From NCBI RefSeq assembly GCF_030209375.1, contig NZ_JARVSC010000006.1, positions 1 through 64,000 of the forward strand: a DNA stretch of 64,000 nt, written 5' to 3'. Below, in pieces: positions 10,043 through 18,681 of the stretch. Each line of letters opens with the position of its first letter. Position 1 is the stretch's first letter. A program made the position numbers and the translations under genes. Source of the DNA: Plantibacter sp. ME-Dv--P-122b. Lineage in GTDB: Bacteria > Actinomycetota > Actinomycetes > Actinomycetales > Microbacteriaceae. The notes below the pieces were generated by a model, which had not been told where the DNA came from, ran no database searches, and saw only the letters and a list, made by a program, of their open reading frames with translations.

Positions 10043-10212
10043 GGTGGATCCTTCGAACGGCTGTGGACGACGACTGCAACGCCCGATTCGGCGAACGCTG
10101 CACAGGCTACGTTTCGCTCATCCGGCGATCGCTGCAACTCTGTTACCCGGTGTGACGGTGACCGAGCGGTCGGGCGGGGGTCTCGTCGACCGCGCATGCG
10201 TACGCTGGACGC

Positions 10213-11064
10213 ATGCCCATCCTCATCGCCCCGGACGACCTCGCCGCCCTGATCGCCTCCGAGACGCCGGTGCGCATCCTCGACGTGCGGTGGCGACTCG
10301 ACGCACCGGACGGACGGCCCGCCTACCTCGAGGGGCACCTGCCCGGCGCGGTGTACGTCGATCTCGACCACGAGCTGGCCGACCACGTGCCGACCGGAGA
10401 ACCGGCCGTCCGAGGTCGTCACCCCCTACCGGATCGCGAGGCGCTCCAGGCGTCCGCGCGAGCGTGGGGCGTCGACGACGGCGACGTCGTCGTGGTCTAC
10501 GACGACCTCAAGAGCCTGTCGGCGTCACGAGCCTGGTGGGTGCTGCGGGGCGCCGGCATCGCGGACGTCCGCATCCTCGACGGCGCGTTCCGGGCGTGGT
10601 CGGACGCCGGACTGCCCGTGGAGCGCGGCGAGGTCGTCCCGGAACCCGGGACGGTCACGCTGACGGCGGGTGTCCTGCCGAGCATCGACATCGACACGGC
10701 CGCGACGTGGGCAGGCGAGGGACGCGTCCTGCTCGACGCGCGCGCCGGCGAACGGTACCGGGGTGAGGTCGAACCGATCGACCCTCGGGCCGGCCACATC
10801 CCTGGCGCGCTCAGCACGCCGACGACCGCCAACGTCGGCGCCGACGGCCGCTTCCTGTCACCCGAGACCCTCCGCGAGCAGTTCCTCGCCGCTGGCGTGC
10901 CTGAGGACGCGACGGTCGCGACCTACTGCGGCAGCGGGGTGACCGCGGCGCACAACGCGGTCGCACTCACGCTGGCCGGGTTCGAGCCGGTGCTGTACCC
11001 CGGGTCGTGGAGCGAGTGGGCGAACCACCCGGAGCGTCCGGTCGCGACGGGACCTGAGGCCTGA
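10213..11064 (+). CDS. thiosulfate/3-mercaptopyruvate sulfurtransferase (two rhodanese domains)
   Basis: A 283-aa tandem-rhodanese protein that transfers sulfane sulfur to cyanide or thiols. The N-terminal domain (about 5-135) is the structural, inactive copy: its active-site loop reads VVYDDLKSLSASRAWW, without cysteine. The C-terminal domain (about 150-280) holds the catalytic Cys239 in YCGSGVTAAHN and ends in the hallmark YPGSWSEW. The CGSG loop is closer to the thiosulfate than to the mercaptopyruvate class, so the donor is uncertain. Cytoplasmic; monocistronic, followed by dispersed repeats. Confidence 0.92.
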   Translation: MPILIAPDDLAALIASETPVRILDVRWRLDAPDGRPAYLEGHLPGAVYVDLDHELADHVPTGEPAVRGRHPLPDREALQASARAWGVDDGDVVVVYDDLKSLSASRAWWVLRGAGIADVRILDGAFRAWSDAGLPVERGEVVPEPGTVTLTAGVLPSIDIDTAATWAGEGRVLLDARAGERYRGEVEPIDPRAGHIPGALSTPTTANVGADGRFLSPETLREQFLAAGVPEDATVATYCGSGVTAAHNAVALTLAGFEPVLYPGSWSEWANHPERPVATGPEA

Positions 11065-11100
11065 ATCGCTGACCCAGGTTGTCGAGCCTGTCGAGATGCG

Positions 11101-11215
11101 CCCTTCGACAGGCTCAGGGACCGGGGTCCGAGGGCGGGGCCCTTCGACAGGCTCAGGGACCGGGGCCCTTCGACAGGCTCAGGGACCGGGCGCTTCGACA
11201 GGCTCAGTGACCGGG
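11101..11215. repeat. four direct copies of the dispersed repeat
   Basis: Four same-orientation copies of CTTCGACAGGCTCAGGGACC at about 11102, 11141, 11167 and 11193; the last reads CTCAGTGACC. Preceding bases (11079-11097) hold a decayed fifth copy in mixed orientation. The array fills the gap between the convergent sulfurtransferase and hrpA genes and ends five bases before the hrpA stop codon. Confidence 0.85.
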
Positions 11216-11220
11216 CACGG

Positions 11221-14200
11221 CTAGCCCGCGAGGACCTTCTGCAGGCGCTGCAACGACACCGACTCGGCCGTGCCCAGCTGCTGGGCGAACAGGCTGATCC
11301 GGAGCTCCTCGAGCATCCACCGGGCCTTCACGAGGTGCTCCGGAGCCTCGGCGGGCAGTGGGATCGTGCCGCCGGCGGCCTCGAACCGCGCCGACGCCGT
11401 CTGCGCCTCCGTCATCCACACCCGGTCGCGGTTCGGGTTGTCCGTCAGTCGCTCGGCGCGGTAACGGATGCCGGCGAGGTAGCGGGGCAGATGCTCGAGT
11501 CGTGCTGAGCCCGTCCGGGAGACGAAGCCCGGGAAGACCAGTCCGTCGAGCTGGCCCCGCATGTCGGTGAGCGCCGCGAGCAGCGTCATGCTCGTCGCCG
11601 CCTTCATGGCCTTCTCCGTGTCGCGCGCGGCCTGCAGGATGCGGGCGACGATGGCGACCGTCTGGAACATGCGGTCCATGACCGAGGCGGACACGCGGTC
11701 GCGAAGCGTCTCGTACTGCAGCCGGGAGAACACCTGTCCGTCGGGCACCACGCGGAACAGGACGTCGTCGATGCAAGCGGCGAGGCAGTCCTCGAACAAC
11801 GCGGGGGTCGACCGGTAGGGGCTTGTCGCGAGCGCGAGTTTCTCGTTCGCCTTGAGGTGCTGCTGCACGTACGCCGTCGGGGACGGGATCGCGAGCAGGA
11901 GGAGGCGGCGCACTCCCGCGGGCATGGCGCGGGCCTGGTCGGCCTCCGTGCTCATGATCCGGATCGACACGCTCGTGCCGTCGTCGACGATCGCGGGGTA
12001 GCCGCGGATCACGCCGTCCTCCTGGCGGATGTCGATGAAGCGGGGGAGGTCGTCGAAGTCCCACCGGGTGAACCCGGAGCGCTCGATGGCGTTGGGCACT
12101 CTGGCGGCCGCGACCTTCGCGACGCTCGCCCGGGTGCGCTGCTTGAGGCGCTGCTGCAGCTCGACGAGATCCTTGCCGCTGGCGAGCGTCCGGCCGCGCT
12201 CGTCGATGACCCGGAAGGTCACGAGCAGGTGCTCGGGGACGCGTTCCATCTCGAAGTCCGAAGCCGAGATGTCCATGTAGGAGAGCCGCTTGATCGCGTT
12301 CGCGAGACGGGTGGCGAACGAGTCCTCGGCGGCGGGACTGCCGGGGGCGACGGCCGGGACATCGGCGGGGAGCTCGGCGAGCAGCTTCGCCGCCCAGTCG
12401 GCCGCAGGCACGATGTTCCGACGCAGGGCCTTCGGGAGCGCCTTGATCATCGCCGTGATGAGGTCCCGACGGAGACCGGGGACCTGCCAGTCGAAACCGG
12501 CTGGCGAGAGCCGGTCGAGCAGGGCGAGCGGGACGATGACCGTCACGCCGTCGTCGTCGCTCCCGGGCTCGAAGCGATAGCTGAGCTTCAACCGCTGGTC
12601 GGCCTGCACCCACTCGGCGGGGAAGCGGTCCTCATCCACCGCCGGAGCGTCCTCGGGGAGGAGGTCCTCCTGGCGCATCGTGAGCAACTCGGGCTGGTCG
12701 ACGCGCGTCTTGCGCCACCAGGACTCGAAGCCCCGCGTCGTCGAGATCTCGGCGGGGACGCGGGCGTCGTAGAAGTCGAAGACGGCCTCGTCGTCGAAGA
12801 GGATGTCGCGGCGTCGCGTCCGCTCCTCGAGCTCGCTCAGCTCCTTGCGCAGCCGTCGGTTCGCGCGGTGGAAGTCGAACAGCTTGTCGCGACCGATGTC
12901 GTGGGTCCACTCGCCGTCGACGAGCGCGTGCCGCAGGAACAGTTCACGGGCCTGCTCCTGGTCGATGCGACCGAACTGCACCCGGCGGCGCGGCACGATC
13001 GGCACGCCGAAGAGGGTCACCTTCTCGAAGGCGACGGCGGAGCCCTGGTTCTTCTCCCAGTGCGGTTCGCTGTACGACCGCTTGCAGAGGTCGCCGGCGA
13101 TCTGTTCCGCCCATGCCGGGTCGATCGAGGCGTTGGTGCGGGCGAACAGCCGACTCGTCTCCACGAGCTCCGCGCTCATGACGGCGTTCGGCTGCTTCTT
13201 CGCGAGCGCTGACCCCGGGAAGAGCACGAAGCGCGTCTGGCGGGCGCCGATGTAGTCGCCCTTCTTCGCGGTCTTCGTCGCCGGTGGGGCGTTCCGGCCC
13301 TTCACGACCGGAGCGACGGTCTGGTCTTTCAGCCCGATGTGGGAGAGGAGCCCCGCGAGGAGCGATTTGTGGATGCCGTCAGGGTTCACCGCCGGCTCGT
13401 TGATCGTCAGGCCGAGGGGCTTCGCGAGCTGGCGCAGCTGGCGGTAGACGTCGTGCCACTCACGGACGCGGAGGTAGTTGAGGAACTCGTTCTTGCAGAG
13501 CCGACGGAACGCGCTCGACGACAGCTCGTCCTGTTTCTCCTCGAGGTAGTTCCAGAGGTTCAGGAGGGCGAGGAAGTCGCTCGTGGGGTCGACGAACCGG
13601 CGGTGCAGTTCGTCCGCCTTCTGCCGGTGCTCGAGCGGTCGTTCGCGTGGGTCCTGGATGGTGAGCGCCGCGACGATCGCGAGCACCTCACGGGAGACGC
13701 CGTGGCGCTTCGACTCCACGACCATGCGCGCGAACCGCGGATCGATCGGCAGGCGGCTGAGGTCGCGCCCCACCCGGGTGAGGCGCGGACCGCCGCCGCG
13801 AGGTGAGCCGTCGGCGAAGGTGCGGGTCTCGATCGCGCCGAGTTCGGAGAGGAGGTCGACGCCGTCCTTGATGCCGCGGGCGTCCGGTGGCTGGAGGAAG
13901 GGGAAGGCGGCGATGTCGCCGAGGCCGAGGGAGATCATCTGGAGGATCACCGCGGCGAGGTTCGTGCGGAGGATCTCCGGTTCGGTGAACTCCGGGCGCT
14001 TCGCGAAGTCGTCTTCCGAGTAGAGCCGGATCGCGATGCCGTCGCTCGTGCGGCCGGAGCGACCCGAACGCTGGTTCGCCGACGCCTGCGAGATCGCCTC
14101 GATGGGGAGCCGCTGCACCTTGGAGCGCACGCTGTAGCGCGAGATGCGGGCGGTTCCGGCGTCGATGACGTACTTGATGCCGGGCACCGTGAGGCTCGTC

Positions 14201-15096
14201 TCGGCCACGTTCGTCGCGAGGATGATGCGCCGGCGGAGGCCTGCCACGGTCGACGGCTGGAACACGCGGTGCTGGTCGGCGGAGGAGAGGCGGCCGTAGA
14301 GCGGCAGCACCTCGGTGCCGGGCAGGTTGCGCCCGCGGATGGCGTCGGCGGCGTCGCGGATCTCCGTCTCACCGGACAGGAAGACGAGGACGTCGCCCAT
14401 CGACTCGCGCGCCAGCTCGTCGAGGGCGGCGTTGATGCCTTCGAGGTAGTCGCGGTCGGCGGCCTCGGACTCGGGAGCGTCCTCATCGTCGTCCGTGGGC
14501 TCGTCGGCCACGAGCGGCCGGTAGCGGATCTCGACCGGGTAGGTGCGGCCGGAGACCTCGACGATGGGCGCTCCGTCGAAGTGCTTCGAGAAGCTCTCCG
14601 GATCGATCGTCGCGGACGTGATGATGACCTTGAGGTCGGGGCGCTGGGGGAGGAGCTGCTTGAGGTACCCGAGCAGGAAGTCGATGTTGAGGCTGCGCTC
14701 GTGTGCCTCGTCGATGATGATCGTGTCGTACTTGCGCAGCATCCGGTCGCGGTGGATCTCGTTCAGCAGGATGCCGTCGGTCATCAGCTTGATCTTCGTC
14801 GCCTTCGACGCCTGATCGGTGAACCGGACCTGGTAGCCGACGATGCCACCGAGCTCCTGGCCGAGCTCCTCCGAGATGCGCTCGGCGATCGTGCGCGCGG
14901 CCAATCGTCGGGGTTGCGTGTGCCCGATGGACTCGCGTCCGAGCTCGAGGCAGATCTTCGGCAGCTGGGTGGTCTTGCCGGAACCCGTGGCTCCCGCGAC
15001 GATGACGACCTGGTTCTCGCTGATGGCACGCGCGATGTCCGCTCGGGCGGCACTGACCGGCAGCTCGGGCGGGTAGGAGATTCGGAGGTCGGACAT
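11221..15096 (-). CDS. hrpA: ATP-dependent RNA helicase HrpA
   Basis: A 1291-aa DEAH-box RNA helicase, close to the usual 1300-aa HrpA length. Visible: Walker A GATGSGKT (35-42), DEAH at 129-132 (IIIDEAHERS), motif III SAT (ITSATID), motif VI QRSGRSGR, then the winged-helix, ratchet/OB and long C-terminal DUF3418 region of HrpA. In E. coli HrpA works in mRNA processing and rescue of stalled ribosomes. The frame stays open upstream to 15429, but MSDLRISYPPELPVSAARAD is the natural N-terminus and an AGGGCTG ribosome binding site precedes it. Flanked on both sides by the dispersed repeat. Confidence 0.95.
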   Translation of the reverse strand: MSDLRISYPPELPVSAARADIARAISENQVVIVAGATGSGKTTQLPKICLELGRESIGHTQPRRLAARTIAERISEELGQELGGIVGYQVRFTDQASKATKIKLMTDGILLNEIHRDRMLRKYDTIIIDEAHERSLNIDFLLGYLKQLLPQRPDLKVIITSATIDPESFSKHFDGAPIVEVSGRTYPVEIRYRPLVADEPTDDDEDAPESEAADRDYLEGINAALDELARESMGDVLVFLSGETEIRDAADAIRGRNLPGTEVLPLYGRLSSADQHRVFQPSTVAGLRRRIILATNVAETSLTVPGIKYVIDAGTARISRYSVRSKVQRLPIEAISQASANQRSGRSGRTSDGIAIRLYSEDDFAKRPEFTEPEILRTNLAAVILQMISLGLGDIAAFPFLQPPDARGIKDGVDLLSELGAIETRTFADGSPRGGGPRLTRVGRDLSRLPIDPRFARMVVESKRHGVSREVLAIVAALTIQDPRERPLEHRQKADELHRRFVDPTSDFLALLNLWNYLEEKQDELSSSAFRRLCKNEFLNYLRVREWHDVYRQLRQLAKPLGLTINEPAVNPDGIHKSLLAGLLSHIGLKDQTVAPVVKGRNAPPATKTAKKGDYIGARQTRFVLFPGSALAKKQPNAVMSAELVETSRLFARTNASIDPAWAEQIAGDLCKRSYSEPHWEKNQGSAVAFEKVTLFGVPIVPRRRVQFGRIDQEQARELFLRHALVDGEWTHDIGRDKLFDFHRANRRLRKELSELEERTRRRDILFDDEAVFDFYDARVPAEISTTRGFESWWRKTRVDQPELLTMRQEDLLPEDAPAVDEDRFPAEWVQADQRLKLSYRFEPGSDDDGVTVIVPLALLDRLSPAGFDWQVPGLRRDLITAMIKALPKALRRNIVPAADWAAKLLAELPADVPAVAPGSPAAEDSFATRLANAIKRLSYMDISASDFEMERVPEHLLVTFRVIDERGRTLASGKDLVELQQRLKQRTRASVAKVAAARVPNAIERSGFTRWDFDDLPRFIDIRQEDGVIRGYPAIVDDGTSVSIRIMSTEADQARAMPAGVRRLLLLAIPSPTAYVQQHLKANEKLALATSPYRSTPALFEDCLAACIDDVLFRVVPDGQVFSRLQYETLRDRVSASVMDRMFQTVAIVARILQAARDTEKAMKAATSMTLLAALTDMRGQLDGLVFPGFVSRTGSARLEHLPRYLAGIRYRAERLTDNPNRDRVWMTEAQTASARFEAAGGTIPLPAEAPEHLVKARWMLEELRISLFAQQLGTAESVSLQRLQKVLAG

Positions 15097-15167
15097 CAGC
15101 CCTCCATCGTATCGGGCTGGACGCGGTGTGCTGCCGCTCCGGGGTCCCTGATCCGCGAATCTTCCTC

Positions 15168-15269
15168 CGTCCCTGAGCAACCTCCTTCGGTCCCTGAGCT
15201 TGTCGAAGGGCACGCTGAGTACCTCCCGAATTGGCCGCGCTCCTTCCGGTCCCTGAGCTTGTCGAAGGG
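15168..15269. repeat. dispersed repeat, two full and one partial reverse copies
   Basis: Full reverse copies, GGTCCCTGAGCTTGTCGAAG plus GG, at 15189-15210 and 15248-15269, with a truncated copy at about 15168-15178. The 244-bp gap between hrpA (start 15096) and the HNH gene (start 15341) otherwise holds the hrpA promoter region and nothing else recognisable. Confidence 0.85.
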
Positions 15270-15340
15270 CGCACGGACAGACTTCCACAACCCCGCGACT
15301 CAGCGTCTGGAATGTCAGTGGTCCATGGTGGACTGGTTCC

Positions 15341-16615
15341 ATGACCGAGACCACGACCGTCGCCGCGATCCGCGCGAACGACGAGTACTCCGCGCAGCTC
15401 GCCGAGTTCTCGGACCACTTCGCGGACATCCAGCGGCGGCGTGCGGCGCTGGACGCCGAAGAGGTCCGGCTACTGGCCCGTTCCGCCGCTTACGCGGACG
15501 CCTTCGCCGACGCCACGGTCCCGGCGATCTTCCCGCCGGCCGAGCGCCAGGCACTCTCGCGCCGCTCCACCTGCGCGGCCCTCGCCATGGCGGCCCGGAT
15601 ACCCGAGCGGACCGTTCAATGCGCGACGAACAACGCGGAACGTCTCGTGAACGACGCACCGACCGTGCTTGCCTCGCTCGAGGCGGGCCGTATCTCGGCC
15701 AGTCACGCACAGACGATCACCGACCAACTCCGCGACGTGCCGGCCGCAGGTCGGGCGGCGTTCCTCGCTCAGGTCCTACAGGTCGCGGAAGAGTCCACCA
15801 ACGCGAACCTCCGGAGACGCGCCCGCATCCTGCGCGAGCGCCTCCACCCCGAGTCCATCACGACACGCGCGGTCCGCTCCGAGGCAGACCGTCGGGTGGA
15901 GTTCGAGCCGGCCGCCGACGGCATGGCCTGGGTACATCTCTTCACCACCGCACCCATCGCGCAAGGCATCATCGAGCGCGTCGAAACGGCCGCGGCCGAG
16001 TCACGCAAATCGGGCGACACCCGCACCTGCGCCCAGTTGCAGGCAGATGCCCTCGCGGCGCTCGCGCTCACCGGCGTGACCCCTGACGACGTCATGTCCA
16101 GCCCAGTCCTCCCGCACCCCATCGAGGTCCAGGAACACATCAAGCCCACCGTCCAGATCACCGTCCCCGCCCTGAGCATGGCCGGCGCCAGCGACGCCCC
16201 AGCCACGCTCGACGGCTACGGACCGATCGACCCGGAGACCGCCGCCCGCATCGCGGTGAACGCACCCAGCTTCACCCGCATCCTCGTCCAACCGGAAACC
16301 GGCGCGGTCCTCTCCGTCGGGCGGAACCAGTACCGCGTTCCGGCCGACCTGCAGCGGGCCGTCCGCCTCCGGGACGGCACCTGTCGGGCACCCGGCTGCG
16401 GCAGACGAGCCAGAGCCTGCGACCTCGACCACTCGGTCGCGTGGGAGGACGGCGGGACAACGGATGTCGGGAATCTCGCCTGCCTGTGCCGACATCATCA
16501 CCGGATGAAGCACTTGCCCGGGTGGAACCTCGACCACGGGCCCGGCGGGGTACTCGAGTGGACGACACCTGACGGGAAACACCATCGAACGGAACCGGAT
16601 CCCGCACCGTTCTGA
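15341..16615 (+). CDS. HNH endonuclease, DUF222 (13E12 repeat) family
   Basis: A 424-aa protein with an N-terminal DUF222 region (about 10-290, helical, Ala/Arg-rich) and a C-terminal HNH nuclease domain (about 340-400): RDGTCRAPGCGRRARACDLD carries the zinc cysteines and the first catalytic His region (DLDHSVAWEDGG), followed by NLACLCRHHHRMKH. This family (13E12 in mycobacteria) is present in many copies in actinobacterial genomes and behaves like a mobile or selfish nuclease; the biological role is unproven. The dispersed repeat lies on both sides (15168-15269 and 16623-16741). Intact, with no frameshift. Confidence 0.9.
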   Translation: MTETTTVAAIRANDEYSAQLAEFSDHFADIQRRRAALDAEEVRLLARSAAYADAFADATVPAIFPPAERQALSRRSTCAALAMAARIPERTVQCATNNAERLVNDAPTVLASLEAGRISASHAQTITDQLRDVPAAGRAAFLAQVLQVAEESTNANLRRRARILRERLHPESITTRAVRSEADRRVEFEPAADGMAWVHLFTTAPIAQGIIERVETAAAESRKSGDTRTCAQLQADALAALALTGVTPDDVMSSPVLPHPIEVQEHIKPTVQITVPALSMAGASDAPATLDGYGPIDPETAARIAVNAPSFTRILVQPETGAVLSVGRNQYRVPADLQRAVRLRDGTCRAPGCGRRARACDLDHSVAWEDGGTTDVGNLACLCRHHHRMKHLPGWNLDHGPGGVLEWTTPDGKHHRTEPDPAPF

Positions 16616-16622
16616 CGAGGAA

Positions 16623-16741
16623 CGATGAGGTGTTCTCGTGGGCACTTCGACAAGTTCAGTGACCGGGAGAGGTGTGCCCGGGATGATGAGGCGTCCTCGT
16701 GGGTACTTCGACAAGCTCAGTGACCGGGAGAGGTGTGCCCG
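16623..16741 (+). repeat. two tandem 61-bp units containing the dispersed repeat
   Basis: Two nearly identical units (16623-16680 and 16684-16741, period 61) share GATGAGG, CTCGTGGG, then CACTTCGACAAGYTCAGTGA and CCGGGAGAGGTGTGCCCG. Each therefore carries one forward copy of the dispersed repeat in its AAGCTCAGTGACC variant. They differ at only a few positions, so the duplication looks recent. They lie between the HNH stop and the exporter promoter. Confidence 0.88.
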
Positions 16742-16750
16742 TATGTATCT

Positions 16751-16795
16751 GCAAACAGGGTTGCCTTGCAGAGTGGTTTGCGTTACAAAGTAGGT
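16751..16795 (+). promoter_or_regulatory. leaderless promoter with inverted repeat, exporter operon
   Basis: A -35 TTGCCT (16761-16766) and -10 TACAAA (16784-16789) are 17 bp apart; the -10 ends seven bases before the ATG at 16796, so transcription should begin at or next to the start codon (leaderless mRNA). GCAAAC (16751-16756) and GTTTGC (16776-16781) form an inverted repeat flanking the -35. It is a good operator candidate for the small winged-helix regulator encoded second in the operon. Binding is inferred. Confidence 0.6.
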
Positions 16796-17458
16796 ATGAC
16801 TTCACCGATGGAACCCACCGACGGCTCGGACGCGCTCGACCCGGCCTCCATGCTCGCTCTGCAGGAGCGACAGGCGAGCCGTGTCGACGACATCTTCACG
16901 AGGCCCACCATCGCGATCGTGTACATCTGGGGTGTCGCGTGGACCGTCGGGTTCCTCGCGCTCTGGTCCGCGAGCGACGAGAACCCCTGGTTCACCACGC
17001 CGCCGACGGTCGCCGGATGGCTCTTCGGGATCCTGATGGTGGGCGGCATCGTCTCGTCGTCGATCATCGGCTCCCGCGTGTCGCGCGGGATCCAGGGAGC
17101 ACAGCAGGTGCAGGGGACCATGTACGGCATCGCCTGGGCGATCGGGTGCACGGCAGCGGCGGTGTTCGGAGGCGCCCTGTTCGCTGCGGGGATGGCACCG
17201 GCACTCGCCGCCATCTTCTACCCCGCCATCTACAGCCTCGTGGTCGGTCTGCTCTACCTCGCAGGTGGAGCAGTCTGGCGCGACCGCCTCATGTACGGCA
17301 TGGGTGTCTGGATCATCGTGGTCGGCATGGCCGCGCCGTTCTTCGGCTCGCCGGGCAACGCGCTCATCATGGCCATCGCCGGTGGAGGAGGGTTCCTCGT
17401 ATACGCGACCTTCCTCGAAGCGACCCGCCGTCGTCGTGCCCACCGATCGGCGGCGTGA
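16796..17458 (+). CDS. hypothetical six-helix membrane protein, exporter operon
   Basis: A 220-aa membrane protein with a 40-residue cytoplasmic N-terminus and about six helices (for example IAIVYIWGVAWTVGFLALW, GWLFGILMVGGIVSSSI, YGIAWAIGCTAAAVFGGAL, GVWIIVVGMAAPFF, ALIMAIAGGGGFLVYATF). I do not know a function. It is the first gene of a four-gene operon with a winged-helix regulator and an ABC exporter, a common actinobacterial arrangement in which the membrane protein may sense or help the exporter (inference). The ATG at 16796 is set by the adjacent promoter; ribosome binding sequence is weak. The next gene starts 3 bp after its stop. Confidence 0.78.
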   Translation: MTSPMEPTDGSDALDPASMLALQERQASRVDDIFTRPTIAIVYIWGVAWTVGFLALWSASDENPWFTTPPTVAGWLFGILMVGGIVSSSIIGSRVSRGIQGAQQVQGTMYGIAWAIGCTAAAVFGGALFAAGMAPALAAIFYPAIYSLVVGLLYLAGGAVWRDRLMYGMGVWIIVVGMAAPFFGSPGNALIMAIAGGGGFLVYATFLEATRRRRAHRSAA

Positions 17459-17461
17459 CCG

Positions 17462-17773
17462 ATGGACGAACTCGACCCCCTCATCCACGCGCAGGCCCGT
17501 CTGCGCATCATGTCGACGCTCGCGGCGATCGATGCGGACAGCAGCATGTCGTTCCCCCGCCTGCAGGAGATGCTCGACATGACCGCCGGGAACCTGTCCA
17601 CACACCTGCGGAAACTCGAGGACGGCGACTACGTCCTCGTCACGAAGACCCACCGGGGACGCACTCCGGTCACCTACCTGGAACTCACCACGCTCGGGCG
17701 CCGCGCGTTCGAGGACTACATGAACGGCCTCCGAGCGATGCTCGGCGGCGCGGCGGGAACCGGGACATCATGA
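17462..17773 (+). CDS. winged-helix transcriptional regulator
   Basis: A 103-aa single-domain winged-helix protein of the ArsR/MarR-like HTH_34 group. ARLRIMSTLAAID (12-24) is helix 1, FPRLQEMLDMTAGNLSTHLR (31-50) the helix-turn-helix, and DYVLVTKTHRGRTPVTYLEL (56-75) the wing. No metal-binding cysteines are present. Its stop overlaps the ATG of the ABC ATPase gene (ATGA at 17770-17773), so it is tightly coupled to the exporter, and probably autoregulates the operon through the inverted repeat at 16751-16781 (inference). Confidence 0.88.
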   Translation: MDELDPLIHAQARLRIMSTLAAIDADSSMSFPRLQEMLDMTAGNLSTHLRKLEDGDYVLVTKTHRGRTPVTYLELTTLGRRAFEDYMNGLRAMLGGAAGTGTS

Positions 17774-18681
17774 CGATCACACCACTGGCCACCCTCGAGG
17801 GCGTGACACGACGCTACGGCGAGGTGACCGCGCTGCACGACGTCGACCTCAGTATCGAGCCGGGCTCGCTCGTCGGGCTCCTCGGGCCCAACGGCGCCGG
17901 CAAGTCCACCGTGCTCTCCCTGCTGCAGGGCACCCGACGTCCGACGACCGGCACCGTGACCCTCTTCGGAGGCGATCCGGCCCAAGCGGTCAACCGCACG
18001 CGGCTCGGATCGACACCGCAGGAGACGGCACTGCCGCCCACGCTCCGGGTGGGAGAGGTCGTCGACTTCGTCGGACGGCACTTCGCAGACCGCGTGCTGA
18101 CGGCCTCCCTGGCGGAGCAGTTCGGTTTCGGCGACCTCCTCCGACGCCAGACGGGCTCGCTCTCGGGCGGCCAGCAGCGACGCCTCGCGGTCGCCCTCGC
18201 GTTCGTCGGCAGGCCGCGTCTCGTGCTCCTCGACGAGCCGACGACGGGCCTCGACGTCGACGCCCGCCGGACCCTCTGGGACGCGATCCGCCGACAACAC
18301 GAGCTCGGGGCGACGATCGTCCTCACCAGTCACTACCTCGAGGAGATCGAAGCGCTCGCCGAGCGCGTCGTGGTGCTGGGCGACGGACGGGTCGTCACCG
18401 ATGCCCCACTGCGCGACGTGCTCGGGCTCGTCGGTATCCACCGGGTGCGGCTCCGGAGCACCGACCCGACGGCGGTGGAGCGGCTCGCCGGGATCGTCCA
18501 GGTGAGTCGGGACGGGGACGCCGTCGAACTGGACGTCCGCGACGCCGACGCGTTCGTGCGCGATCTCGTCCGGTCCGAGGTCCCGTTCACCGATCTCGCC
18601 GTGCGCGGAGCGACTCTCGAGGAGGCGTTCCTGACCCTCACCGCGGATGCCCGGGCAGACGTCGGACGGAGCGCCGCCTGA
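17770..18681 (+). CDS. ABC exporter ATP-binding protein
   Basis: A 303-aa ABC ATPase of the drug-exporter (CcmA/DrrA-like) type. Walker A GPNGAGKST is at 39-47, the signature is LSGGQQRRLAVAL, and Walker B is LVLLDEPTTGLD, followed by the switch His in LTSHYLEE. The 90-residue C-terminal extension (TLEEAFLTLT) is typical of DrrA-type exporters. It pairs with the permease encoded next, whose ATG overlaps its TGA by one base at 18681. The substrate is unknown; lipids, antibiotics or peptides are all possible. Confidence 0.93.
   Translation: MTITPLATLEGVTRRYGEVTALHDVDLSIEPGSLVGLLGPNGAGKSTVLSLLQGTRRPTTGTVTLFGGDPAQAVNRTRLGSTPQETALPPTLRVGEVVDFVGRHFADRVLTASLAEQFGFGDLLRRQTGSLSGGQQRRLAVALAFVGRPRLVLLDEPTTGLDVDARRTLWDAIRRQHELGATIVLTSHYLEEIEALAERVVVLGDGRVVTDAPLRDVLGLVGIHRVRLRSTDPTAVERLAGIVQVSRDGDAVELDVRDADAFVRDLVRSEVPFTDLAVRGATLEEAFLTLTADARADVGRSAA

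Noticed and set aside
16699-17769. N-terminal extension of the exporter ATPase frame
   Set aside because: The frame is open through the repeat and two upstream genes, but the ABC domain starts at 17770 with a coupled ATG.
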